A stretch of DNA of 64,000 nt from Vulcanimicrobiota bacterium (GTDB lineage: Bacteria; Vulcanimicrobiota; Xenobia; Xenobiales; JADMJV01): NCBI GenBank assembly GCA_023447635.1, contig JAEXNA010000096.1, forward strand, positions 40,843 through 104,842, in the 5' to 3' direction. A program made the position numbers and the translations under genes. Below are positions 1 to 7,545 of this stretch, piece after piece. Position 1 is the stretch's first letter, and every line of letters begins with the position of its first letter. Below the pieces are notes generated by a model. That model ran no database searches. It saw nothing but the letters and a program-made list of their open reading frames with translations, and was not told the DNA's origin.

Positions 1-1500
1 GGCTTTACCGTCGTCTCCCAGGCGGTACACCCGAGGCGTCGTCAGAGCGCTCCAGACGTCGGCCAGCGTCATGACTCTGGCCAGGAACGGAATCTCTTTC
101 CCTTTAAGACCGTCCGGGTAGCCGGTTCCGTTCCATTTCTCGTGATGGGCCCGAACGATGGCTACCAGTTCGTCCATCCCGGGAACGTTGCGGAACAGGT
201 CGGCCGAGCGCGCCGCGTGGGTCTTCATGATGTCGAATTCGGCATCGGAGAGCTTACGCGGGGCGTTGAGGATCTCTTCGTCGACGAAGATCTTCCCGAC
301 GTCGTGCAGTTCGGCCGAGATCCGCATGTACTCGCGCTCCTGTCGGCCCAGGCCCAAGCGGTCCACAATCATCAGGCTCATGTCGCGCACGTCCATGGAG
401 TGCCGGTAAGTGTAGTTGTCTTTGATGTCGAGCGCCTTCACCATCATTCGCATGACGTTGAGCTGGCTTTCGACTCGGAGCTCGCCGTAGAGGCGGACAT
501 TCTTTTCCAGCGCCGCCACCACACGAGGGTTATAGAGCGTACCGGAGCCTTCGCGAATCCGCTCGAGCGACTCTTCCACGCCCAGTCGGCGACCCACGTA
601 GGAGCTCATTTCGAGATAGTCGTCCGCGACCTTCAGGACCTGGGCTTCAAGCGGCATCTCGCGGTAGTGAGACTTGCCCAGAGAGCCGATGAACTGCAGC
701 GCCTGATGAAGATCGCGATTCGGCTTGAGGATTTTGACGGCGTTTTCGAAGATCTGCGAGAACTGCTCTCGTTCTTCGGGGTTCAAGTCGTCCCCCCGGC
801 GTTCGCGGACGATCAGCTGGCGGGGGAGGGAGACCTTCCCGATTTCGTGCAGGTAGCCGGCAAAGAGGATCTCTTCGCTAAGCATGGGGCAGAGGATGCG
901 GCTCATTTCGCGAGCCAGTTGGCCCACTTCATAGCAGTGCTCCATCTGCTCGGCGCCGCCGGCGGCCGAGTTGAGCTCCATGATCAGAGTCAGGTCCGCG
1001 TACTCGAGAGCAAAAGAGCGGTCGGCACGGAATTTCGAAATGGTTTCGGCGTCCGTGTCCAGGCTTTCCAGCAGAGAGACGCGCTCGTCCACCAGGCGAT
1101 GCATTTTCGAGGCCAGTTCAGGCCAGCTTCGCATCAGCTCGGAGAAGTCGTCTTTGGTCAGCTTCAGCGCCGAGGTGGCACCGATGGCACGGACGGTGGC
1201 TGAACGAGGCTGGTCGATGATCAGCGACATCTCGCCAAAACCCTCGGAAACGCCAAGCTCGGAGAGTACCAGAGGGTTGCCGTCGCTCTCTTTGAGAACC
1301 CGAACTCGACCTGATTTGATCAGGTAGAAGCTGTCCCCAATCTCTCCCTCGACCACGATGTCCTGACCGGCCGCGAAGCTAACCGATTGGAGCTTGGTGG
1401 CGATCGAGGCCAGCACGTCGTGACTGAGCGAATAGAACAGCGGATTGGTGGCTAGGAAAGCCTCTACCGAATCTCCGGTTGTAAGTGAGCTTTCCATCAT
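1..1500 (-). CDS. cNMP-binding / tandem HD signalling protein, C-terminus cut by window edge
   Basis: Only the first 500 codons are present; the frame is open to base 1. Residues about 10-125 form a cyclic-nucleotide-binding domain (GEIGDSFYLIKSG, then the GEMSLI and RSATVRA motifs). Residues about 165-290 resemble an HD domain, but the signature reads LHEIGK, so the HD pair is HE. Residues about 335-500 are a standard HD-GYP domain: HDVGKI near 398, HHEKWNGTGYPDG near 450, then ADVWSAL. HD-GYP proteins usually hydrolyse cyclic di-GMP, so this is probably a cytoplasmic phosphodiesterase gated by a cNMP-type sensor. ATG at 1500 is preceded by AAGGAG seven bases upstream. It lies 61 bases downstream of lexA on the same strand and may share its transcript. 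The cyclic-nucleotide ligand cannot be told from sequence. Confidence 0.88.
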   Translation of the reverse strand, partial: MMESSLTTGDSVEAFLATNPLFYSLSHDVLASIATKLQSVSFAAGQDIVVEGEIGDSFYLIKSGRVRVLKESDGNPLVLSELGVSEGFGEMSLIIDQPRSATVRAIGATSALKLTKDDFSELMRSWPELASKMHRLVDERVSLLESLDTDAETISKFRADRSFALEYADLTLIMELNSAAGGAEQMEHCYEVGQLAREMSRILCPMLSEEILFAGYLHEIGKVSLPRQLIVRERRGDDLNPEEREQFSQIFENAVKILKPNRDLHQALQFIGSLGKSHYREMPLEAQVLKVADDYLEMSSYVGRRLGVEESLERIREGSGTLYNPRVVAALEKNVRLYGELRVESQLNVMRMMVKALDIKDNYTYRHSMDVRDMSLMIVDRLGLGRQEREYMRISAELHDVGKIFVDEEILNAPRKLSDAEFDIMKTHAARSADLFRNVPGMDELVAIVRAHHEKWNGTGYPDGLKGKEIPFLARVMTLADVWSALTTPRVYRLGDDGKA

Positions 1501-1561
1501 GAGCGTGCTCCTTGGCGGGGAAGGCTACGGCGCTAAAGTCTCGCGGGTTAGCACGAGGCGG

Positions 1562-2149
1562 TTAGGCTCGGTCCAGCTTTCTGATCACACCGACCACTCG
1601 GCCCAGAATGGCGGAAGGGTCTTCGGGAGGAGACGTCAAGCGAGTCAGGCCTACCCCCGTCGGCCCCTGGGCCAGGACCATATCCCCTCGCAGCGCTTTG
1701 TCCGAGCGGTCCACGATGACCAGATCACCTGAAACAATCGATTCCTGGCTATAGTTTCGCTCGACCGTGAAAAGGAAGCTCTCACGGCTACCGGCTAGCT
1801 CCATGGGAAGCGGCATGGTCTCGACCGGTTGGCCGTCGGGTGCGGCCTGTCCGTCGAGCAAGCGTCCGGGCGCCTTCGAAATAGGAAGGTCGACCAGACG
1901 AGGGCGGTTCGAGGTGCCATCGAGAAGTTCGATCGAGCGCGGCTTGGAGGGGTTTCTTTTCAGATAGCCCTTGCTTTCGAGCGAGCGCAGGTGCGAATGC
2001 ACGGTAGAGCTCGAAGAGAGGCCTACGGCTTCACCGATTTCGCGGATGGAAGGCGGGAAGCCCCGGGATTCCACCGACTCACGGATAAAAAACAAGATCT
2101 GCTCTTGTCGACGGCTGAGTCGATTCTTTGAGGTGGGAACCCCTGGCAT
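1562..2149 (-). CDS. lexA: LexA-like repressor, probably not self-cleaving
   Basis: A 195-residue protein of normal LexA length. Residues about 8-75 are a clear LexA winged helix-turn-helix (FPPSIREIGEAVGLSS, TVHSHLRSLESKGYL). The C-terminal half aligns with the S24 latent protease and ends in the typical GRVVGVIRKL. However, the catalytic serine motif (G-D/E-S-M) reads ERNYSQES near residue 130, and the lysine position (V-T-V-K-R-L in E. coli) reads VGLTRL near 165. No clear Ala-Gly cleavage site is visible. It therefore looks like a DNA-binding repressor that cannot self-cleave, as reported for Synechocystis LexA. ATG at 2149 is chosen over an in-frame TTG six bases upstream because GGAGG lies seven bases before it. 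Loss of cleavage is inferred by eye alignment. Confidence 0.85.
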   Translation of the reverse strand: MPGVPTSKNRLSRRQEQILFFIRESVESRGFPPSIREIGEAVGLSSSSTVHSHLRSLESKGYLKRNPSKPRSIELLDGTSNRPRLVDLPISKAPGRLLDGQAAPDGQPVETMPLPMELAGSRESFLFTVERNYSQESIVSGDLVIVDRSDKALRGDMVLAQGPTGVGLTRLTSPPEDPSAILGRVVGVIRKLDRA

Positions 2150-2198
2150 TGGCAAACCTCCACGGAGAAAAAAACGTTATACTGACGGGCTTTGTGAG

Positions 2199-2219
2199 CT
2201 TCGAGGAAGCCGAAGTATA
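2199..2219 (-). promoter_or_regulatory. Candidate lexA promoter -10 with overlapping dyad
   Basis: On the minus strand a TATACT hexamer (2219-2214) is preceded at 18-base spacing by TTGCTC, a weak -35. Immediately downstream lies a dyad, CTTCG-7 bases-CGAAG (2199-2215), which would cover the transcription start of lexA. Its position suits a self-regulatory operator. The identity of the bound protein is inference only. Confidence 0.35.
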
Positions 2220-2249
2220 TCACATCGATTTCCGCCGGAGCAATGAACT

Positions 2250-3056
2250 TTATGTTTCCTCGACGGCTTTTGATTGCCGTTCGAGGGCGGCCTGTGAGAG
2301 TGCTTTGCGCATCGTCTCTAAAGACCTTGCCTGCAGTCGTGAGACATGCATCTGAGAGATGTTGAGCACCTTGGCGACTTCGCTCTGGGAGCGGTTCTCG
2401 AAGAACCGCAGGTACATCAGCAGGCGCTCTCTAGGGGGCAGGGAGGAGAAGGCGCGATGGAGCGCCAGTCGGTCCTCTACCAGTTCGAGCTGAAGGTCGG
2501 CACGGCCGAGGTAGTCGAGTAGGGACGACGTCTTGCGGCTGTCTTCGCTCTCTAACTCGGTATCGATGGAAAGAAGGTTATAGGACTGCCCCAGCTCCTG
2601 GGCTTCCAGAACATCTTCGGCCGTGACGCCGAGTTTCTTTGCCAGCTCTTCGGCCGTGGGGACCCGGCCTAAGTGGGCCGTGAGCTCCTCGGTCGTTTTG
2701 GCTACCGAGGCGTTGAACTCTTGCAGGCGCCGAGGGACCTTGATGGCCCATCCCTTGTCGCGGAAGTGACGCTTGATCTCTCCCACGATGGTTGGGGTGG
2801 CATAGGTGGTGAACTCGGTACCGCGCTCCGGGTCGAACCGTTCGATGGCCTTGATCAGCCCCAAGCAGCCGACCTGAATGAGATCCTCGAGATTTTCTCC
2901 GCGATTAGAGAACTTCCCGGCGAGGTATCGCACCAGGTTCAGATGCTGGGTGACCAGCTCGTCTTTGAGCTGACTTTCGCGGGTTACGGCGTACTCGGAA
3001 AGTAGCTCGCGTGCCTTGTCCTTGTCCCAGCGACTTTCTGAGCGAGTTTCACTCAT
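2250..3056 (-). CDS. SigB/SigF/SigG-type RNA polymerase sigma factor
   Basis: A 268-residue alternative sigma factor of the SigB/SigF/SigG group. Region 2 is plain (ENLEDLIQVGCLGLIKAIERF, then GTEFTTYATPTIVGEIKR), followed by the region 3 KVPRRLQEFN segment and a region 4 helix-turn-helix (RSQSEVAKVLNISQMHVSRL). It would direct RNA polymerase to stress or developmental promoters. It is the third gene of a STAS / RsbW-like / sigma series, the order of spoIIA and sigB operons, and its start overlaps the anti-sigma stop by eight bases, suggesting translational coupling. ATG at 3056 has GGAG five bases upstream. Which subgroup it belongs to cannot be settled by eye, so no symbol is given. Confidence 0.92.
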   Translation of the reverse strand: MSETRSESRWDKDKARELLSEYAVTRESQLKDELVTQHLNLVRYLAGKFSNRGENLEDLIQVGCLGLIKAIERFDPERGTEFTTYATPTIVGEIKRHFRDKGWAIKVPRRLQEFNASVAKTTEELTAHLGRVPTAEELAKKLGVTAEDVLEAQELGQSYNLLSIDTELESEDSRKTSSLLDYLGRADLQLELVEDRLALHRAFSSLPPRERLLMYLRFFENRSQSEVAKVLNISQMHVSRLQARSLETMRKALSQAALERQSKAVEET

Positions 3057-3432
3057 CGACTCTCCGGGACAGGTCTTTGCTCAGGATCAGGGTCCGACCC
3101 TGGTTCGTGGCCTGAACTTCGTCCATCAAGGCGTGGATGAGAAAGAGTCCCAGGTTGTCGTGGTCATCGACCGTGAGATTCTCGGTTTCATCGGGATGAG
3201 GTCCGAGCCCCACGGTGACGCGAATCTTTTCGTCAGCGTAGGCAAAGTCCAGATTGATCGGCTCTCCGTTGGGGGCGTGTTCCAGGAGGAACCCGCACGC
3301 CTCGGTGACCGCCAATTTCAGGTCGTCGGACTGCTCGAGGTCGAGCTCGAGACGATGGGCGATCCCGGCGATGGTCAATCGGGCGATGCCCAGGTACTCG
3401 GGCTCGCTTGGTATGCTGAGTTGAATTCTAAC
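3049..3432 (-). CDS. RsbW/SpoIIAB-like anti-sigma factor, degenerate ATP site, start codon unclear
   Basis: An HATPase-fold anti-sigma protein of about 127 residues that should bind the adjacent sigma factor. The N-terminus reads IQLSIPSEPEYLGIARL, matching RsbW, and the C-terminal LGLFLIHALMDEV matches the family G2/lid region. The N-box is TEACGFLLEHA where SpoIIAB has SEAVTNAIIHG, so the Mg-binding Asn is Phe. The DxGxG box is reduced to VGLG with no Asp. Kinase activity is therefore doubtful. The conserved N-terminus has no ATG, GTG or TTG before it; the frame stays open to a TAG at 3484-3486. GTT at 3432 lies seven bases after GGAG, and ATT at 3426 is the other option. TTG at 3378 would remove the first conserved strand. 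The stop overlaps the sigma-factor start. Confidence 0.72.
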   Translation of the reverse strand, partial: VRIQLSIPSEPEYLGIARLTIAGIAHRLELDLEQSDDLKLAVTEACGFLLEHAPNGEPINLDFAYADEKIRVTVGLGPHPDETENLTVDDHDNLGLFLIHALMDEVQATNQGRTLILSKDLSRRVDE

Positions 3433-3563
3433 GACGGTTCTCCAGCCTAAGGATACGGAAGGGACGAGGCCGGCAGCGAAAGGCTACCAATGAAACGAAG
3501 GCCCACCCTGTCAGGAAAGGCCGACGCACAAAGGACCCGGGCCGAAGCCCGTGGTCGGAAAGG

Positions 3564-3917
3564 TTAGCCCGCCGGAGCGAGGACGGCGAGAGCTTCTTCT
3601 TCGCTGGCGAAGATTTCGAAAATCTTGACCAGGCCGGTGATGTTGAAGATCTTCTTGATCTGAGGGTTCGTGCAAACCAGCAGAATACGACCGCTATGCT
3701 CACGAACTTTCTTCAGGGCGCCGATCAGAACGCCAAGTCCGGTGCTGTCGATGTAACGAACTTTTTCGAGGTTGATGAGAAGCTGATAGTTCTCTTTCTC
3801 GATCAGCTCGTTGATGGTCTCTTTGACTCGAGGCGACGTGTAGACGTCGATCTCTCCCTGAATCTCTACCGCTTGAGCTTTGCCGTCGAGGCTGCGCGTG
3901 TTGACCTTGATATCCAC
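3564..3917 (-). CDS. STAS-domain anti-anti-sigma factor (SpoIIAA/RsbV-like)
   Basis: A 117-residue single-domain STAS protein. The phosphorylatable serine motif is intact (VRYIDSTGLGVLIGAL), with the usual preceding strand LLINLEKV. In this family the unphosphorylated protein binds the anti-sigma factor and frees the sigma factor. The start is GTG at 3917 with AGGAG seven bases upstream. It heads the anti-sigma/sigma series but is separated from the anti-sigma gene by 131 bases, so it may have its own expression control. Since the partner anti-sigma protein seems to lack ATP-binding residues, the kinase that phosphorylates this protein is uncertain. Confidence 0.93.
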   Translation of the reverse strand: MDIKVNTRSLDGKAQAVEIQGEIDVYTSPRVKETINELIEKENYQLLINLEKVRYIDSTGLGVLIGALKKVREHSGRILLVCTNPQIKKIFNITGLVKIFEIFASEEEALAVLAPAG

Positions 3918-4013
3918 GAATATCTCCTATGTGTTTGTGGTGGGCTCGTTGGGAGCCCGGAACTTTGGGGAAAGGACGTTGTCCTGAGGCGACCGTCCGA
4001 GGGGCGATGTGGC

Positions 4014-4355
4014 TTAAGCGCTCTCGGGCTCGGTGGGGGTGTCCCCGGTCAGCTCGGCGGCGACCTTGTCGGCCGCTTCGCCTACCGTGTCCGCAACCTT
4101 CTCGGCAGCGTCGTTCACCGTTTCGGAAACCTTGGCTCGTTTAGCTTTGGCTTTCTCGAGTAGCTCTTTGGAATCTTCTTTGAGATCCTGAGCGAAATCT
4201 GATGCCTTGTCCTTGGCGTTCTTGGCGCGGTCGCGAATCAGCTCACGCGTTTCATCGCCCGACTGAGGCGCCAGAATGATGGCCACCGAGGCGCCGATCA
4301 GGCTGCCCACCAGCAGGCCAAAGAAAAATCCGAAACCTTCTCTTTGAGCTCCCAT
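4014..4355 (-). CDS. YtxH-domain envelope stress protein
   Basis: A 113-residue protein with one N-terminal glycine-rich membrane segment (FFFGLLVGSLIGASVAIIL, residues about 9-27) followed by APQSGDETRE, the hallmark start of YtxH proteins. The rest is a long charged helix rich in Ala, Lys and Glu. The helical part probably lies in the cytoplasm or periplasm along the membrane. In Bacillus ytxH is a SigB/SigH-dependent stress gene, so its position directly upstream of a SigB-like module is telling. The start is ATG at 4355 after GGGGG. The molecular role is unknown. Confidence 0.82.
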   Translation of the reverse strand: MGAQREGFGFFFGLLVGSLIGASVAIILAPQSGDETRELIRDRAKNAKDKASDFAQDLKEDSKELLEKAKAKRAKVSETVNDAAEKVADTVGEAADKVAAELTGDTPTEPESA

Positions 4356-4502
4356 GGAGAGAACCCCCTTTCGAAACCCCCGATTGTCACGAGGTTTCCG
4401 ATTTCGGTAACGCTTGTGCCATCAGGATTTATGAGGGGCCGGTTCGACTGTAGCAGATCGATTCCTTCCTCCCCGGTTGGTCCTTGAGGCGCCCAGGCCG
4501 GC

Positions 4503-5759
4503 CTAGCCGGGCTCGCGGAAAACCTGAGCCGGCTCGACTCGGGAAGCGTTTCGTGCCGGGATCCAGCCCGCCATCAAGCACACTCCGAAGCAAAACACGA
4601 AACTCCAGACGAAGGCCGAGGGCGGCGGAGAGAACAGACTGGCCCCGCCCAGCAGGTCAGGAGGAAGCCGGGAGGCCAGGAACATGGCCAGGGCCTGGCC
4701 TCCGGCCAGGCCGGCGACCAATCCTCCGAGAAGACCGGCCGCAGCAACGCTGGCGGCGCGCACCAGGTACATCCCGGCCGTTTGCCCGGGAGTCGCTCCC
4801 AGAGCGCTATAGAGAGCGATCAGGTGGCGCTCCTTCGAGACCTGGAGCTCGAGCGTCGAGGCCAGGCCGATAGCCGTGATGGCGAGGATGGCGCCCGGTA
4901 GCAGTAAGGCGAGAACGCGCAGCAGGGTGGCCACGCTGTTGACCCGCTCGGCGATCTCCATCCGTGGCGCTCGCATGCCCAAGCCCTGTAGCCCTCGGAT
5001 CACTTCGGCGCTGTCCTTGGGGTCTTTCAGTTTCAGGGTGAGAGCCCGGATTTTGGGTCCGGATTTCCCCAGTCTCAGCGCCGCCTCGTAAGGGATGACG
5101 GGCCCCCCGGCGCCGATCTGGTCCGAGACCCCGACGATGACGCAGCGGACCTGGCGGGAGGGGCCGGGTTTGAACGAAGAGGTGCCTAAGTAAAGCGTGG
5201 CGTGTTTGCCCACGATCGCGGACTTGGAGAGTTGGGGAAGGTCGGTGTTGACCGAGATGCCCGAATTCACCAGGTCCAGAATGTAGCTTGGCATGATCAG
5301 AGGGATGTCTTTGCCGGGGCCGGGATCTTTGAACTCGTATCCTGGAACGACGTCAGCAGCGACCTGTCCCTCATCACAGGTTTCCAGAACCAGGTCAGTA
5401 TAGAGCGACTTACCCATGTAGGTGGCGCTGGCGTGAACTGGCTCAGGGAAGTGGCCCTGCCGAAAGACGGCTTCGACGCCGGGCAGTTCAGCCGCCTTTC
5501 CCGCGTCGATCGGAGAAATGTCGCTGCCCATGGAAAGGGGCCCTATGCTCATGGAAGACGGGGTGGCCCGAAGGCGATCGGGAAGGCTGCCCAGCACTTT
5601 GCTGCGGATCAGCTCCTGGGTCGGGGTGATCAAGCCCCAACTCATGATTAAAAACATCACTCCCAGGCTCAGCCCCAGCGAGGATAAAACTCTATCGCGC
5701 CAGCGAAATCGGGCGCCGCGGCGAGGTCGCTCCAGGCCAAGGTAGCGCCAGCGGCTCAT
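4503..5759 (-). CDS. FtsX/MacB-like ABC transporter permease
   Basis: A 418-residue permease of the FtsX/LolC/MacB type. It has one N-terminal membrane segment (about 28-48), a large extracytoplasmic domain (about 50-285) and three C-terminal segments (about 288-310, 337-365, 388-408), ending with the typical WIPARNASRVEPAQVFRE motif. Such permeases act with LolD-like ATPases in lipoprotein release, efflux or mechanotransmission and do not pass substrate through a classic channel. The start overlaps the ATPase stop in an ATGA arrangement, so the two make one transporter. Substrate is unknown. No periplasmic adaptor is adjacent. Confidence 0.85.
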   Translation of the reverse strand: MSRWRYLGLERPRRGARFRWRDRVLSSLGLSLGVMFLIMSWGLITPTQELIRSKVLGSLPDRLRATPSSMSIGPLSMGSDISPIDAGKAAELPGVEAVFRQGHFPEPVHASATYMGKSLYTDLVLETCDEGQVAADVVPGYEFKDPGPGKDIPLIMPSYILDLVNSGISVNTDLPQLSKSAIVGKHATLYLGTSSFKPGPSRQVRCVIVGVSDQIGAGGPVIPYEAALRLGKSGPKIRALTLKLKDPKDSAEVIRGLQGLGMRAPRMEIAERVNSVATLLRVLALLLPGAILAITAIGLASTLELQVSKERHLIALYSALGATPGQTAGMYLVRAASVAAAGLLGGLVAGLAGGQALAMFLASRLPPDLLGGASLFSPPPSAFVWSFVFCFGVCLMAGWIPARNASRVEPAQVFREPG

Positions 5760-6454
5760 CGGGCGGCCTCGATGGTGGAAGCGTTGGTAACCTGGCCGGA
5801 CTGCAGGTGGAGCACGCGGTCGGCCCGCTCGAGCAGCACAGGGTCATGGCTGATGGTGACCACGGTCGTGCCCTTCCGGTGCTGCTCTGCCAGCAGGTCC
5901 AGAACCAGGCTAGCGGTAGGGCGGTCCAGAGCCCCGGTTGGCTCGTCGGCCAGGATCATCTGCGGGTCGAGCAGCAGCGCTCGGGCGACGGCGACCCGCT
6001 GTCGTTGCCCCCCCGAAAGGACGCTCACCGGTTTGTCCAGGTGCTCGGTCAACTGAAGTCGTTCGGCGAGTTTTGCGCTCCGTTTCTTGAGCTCGAACCA
6101 GGGCGTGGGGCAGAAGTACCCTGGCAGCAGGATGTTGCCTTCGGTGCTGCGGCTGTCGTCGAGATGATAGTTCTGGAAGACCATCCCCAGCGAGCCGGCG
6201 CGAAGTCGAGCGAGAGCTTCCTGAGAGAGCGAGGAAAGGTCGTTGCCCAGGAGGACGATCTCTCCGCTGGTGGGCTTGAGAAGACCGGCTGCCAGGGAAA
6301 GCAGGGTGGTCTTCCCTCCACCTGAAGGACCGCTTACGGCCAGCCATTGTCCCTCGACGACGTCGAGATCGATGTTGTCGAGGACCGGCACGGCGCCTGA
6401 GCGAGCGTTCTGGGGAGGCTGCCAACCGACCCCTCGCAGCGACAGCGCCATCAT
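5756..6454 (-). CDS. ABC transporter ATP-binding protein (LolD/MacB-like)
   Basis: A 232-residue ATPase with Walker A (GPSGGGKTTLL), Q-loop (MVFQNYHLDD), signature (LSGGQRQRVAVARALL), Walker B (ILADEPTGALD) and switch His (TISHD). The EPTGALD motif and short length are typical of LolD/MacB/FtsE-type ATPases. It energises the permease that follows. ATG at 6454 overlaps the sppA stop (ATGA). An upstream in-frame start at 6484 is rejected because it would run 34 bases into sppA. The sppA, ATPase and permease genes form one tightly coupled unit. Confidence 0.93.
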   Translation of the reverse strand: MMALSLRGVGWQPPQNARSGAVPVLDNIDLDVVEGQWLAVSGPSGGGKTTLLSLAAGLLKPTSGEIVLLGNDLSSLSQEALARLRAGSLGMVFQNYHLDDSRSTEGNILLPGYFCPTPWFELKKRSAKLAERLQLTEHLDKPVSVLSGGQRQRVAVARALLLDPQMILADEPTGALDRPTASLVLDLLAEQHRKGTTVVTISHDPVLLERADRVLHLQSGQVTNASTIEAAR

Positions 6455-7524
6455 GGCTCGGCTGCGAAGCTCCCGGCTGTCCACAGGTAGAGGAAGCTGG
6501 CCTGGTCGGTCATCATTCGGGCGGCCTGCGATGTCAGTAAGCTCTCTGGGGAAGAGAGAGCGCTGTCGAGTCCCAGGAGCTCTTTGAGGCCGGGCTCTTT
6601 CCCGTAGACCACGATTTTGGCGTCAGGCTCTTTCGCGGCGTCCCGCAGCGCCTTATACGCGTCCTCTTTGTAGCCTACGGCATCGATCAGCCCTTCTTTC
6701 AGAGCCTGCTCTCCTGTGAAGACCCGTCCATCGGCCAGAGTCTTGATCCTGTCCGGCTTCATTTTGCCCTCGCGGCCGCTGATCACGACGTCAGTAAAGC
6801 GGTCCCACATTTCGGTGATGAGCCCCTGGATCAAGGCCTTCTCTTCGGGGCTCATGGGACGGTAGGGTGAGCCGATGTCCTTGAACGAAACCTTGCCCTG
6901 GCTGTTGAGGCTTTTGATTACGTTGACCGAGACGCCGATCTTGTCCATGGCGCCGCTCACGTTATAGAACTTCGAAATCACCCCGATCGATCCGGTGATA
7001 CACGTCGGGTGGGCGGTGATGCGGTCGGCGGCCATGGCCACGTAGTAGCCGCCGCTGGCGGCCACGTCGTAGAACATAGCGTGGACGGGCAATCCGCTGC
7101 GCTTCTTGAACTCTTCGATGTCGTGGTAGATCCGATCGCTGGCGGTGACCCCTCCACCCGGGGTATCGATCGCCAGCAGAACTCCAACCACATCTTCGTC
7201 TTTCTCGATCGCCTTGAGGCTGTCGGAAACATGGGAGACCGTACCGCCGGCACCCATCGTTTCCATGATCATCCCTTGAACCACGATCATGGCGATCTTC
7301 TTCTGAGACTCGGGATCCCCATCGACTAGCCGCTGCTTCATTCGGACGCTGCCATCGCTCTTGTCGCCGCTGGCGACGGCTCCGGCGACCAGGCCGCAAG
7401 AGCCGAAGAAGAAGGCGACGGCGAGCAGGGCTACTACCGCGATCCAGGGACGGAAGGTCCAACCTTTCTTCGCTCGAGGACTTTCGGAGCGAGAGGGCAG
7501 AGGGGGAGGAGTTTCATCGAGCAT
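6451..7524 (-). CDS. sppA: Signal peptide peptidase SppA, short single-domain form
   Basis: A 357-residue membrane serine protease that degrades cleaved signal peptides. A Pro-rich cytoplasmic N-terminus is followed by one membrane anchor (about 27-50). The catalytic serine lies in DVAASGGYYVAMAADR and the general-base lysine in NVIKSLNSQGK about 50 residues later, the Ser-Lys dyad spacing of 36-kDa Gram-positive-type SppA. TPGGGV forms the oxyanion strand. The ATG at 7524 has AGCGAGG upstream. It is the first gene of the ABC transporter unit and ends 22 bases before the proline dehydrogenase stop-to-start gap. Confidence 0.93.
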   Translation of the reverse strand: MLDETPPPLPSRSESPRAKKGWTFRPWIAVVALLAVAFFFGSCGLVAGAVASGDKSDGSVRMKQRLVDGDPESQKKIAMIVVQGMIMETMGAGGTVSHVSDSLKAIEKDEDVVGVLLAIDTPGGGVTASDRIYHDIEEFKKRSGLPVHAMFYDVAASGGYYVAMAADRITAHPTCITGSIGVISKFYNVSGAMDKIGVSVNVIKSLNSQGKVSFKDIGSPYRPMSPEEKALIQGLITEMWDRFTDVVISGREGKMKPDRIKTLADGRVFTGEQALKEGLIDAVGYKEDAYKALRDAAKEPDAKIVVYGKEPGLKELLGLDSALSSPESLLTSQAARMMTDQASFLYLWTAGSFAAEP

Positions 7525-7545
7525 GGCTGGGACCTCGCTAAAGAT

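Noticed and set aside
3049..3483. A frameshift as the cause of the missing anti-sigma start
   Set aside because: The conserved sequence is continuous in one frame from the first strand to the stop, and neither other frame continues the family N-terminus; only the start codon is lacking.
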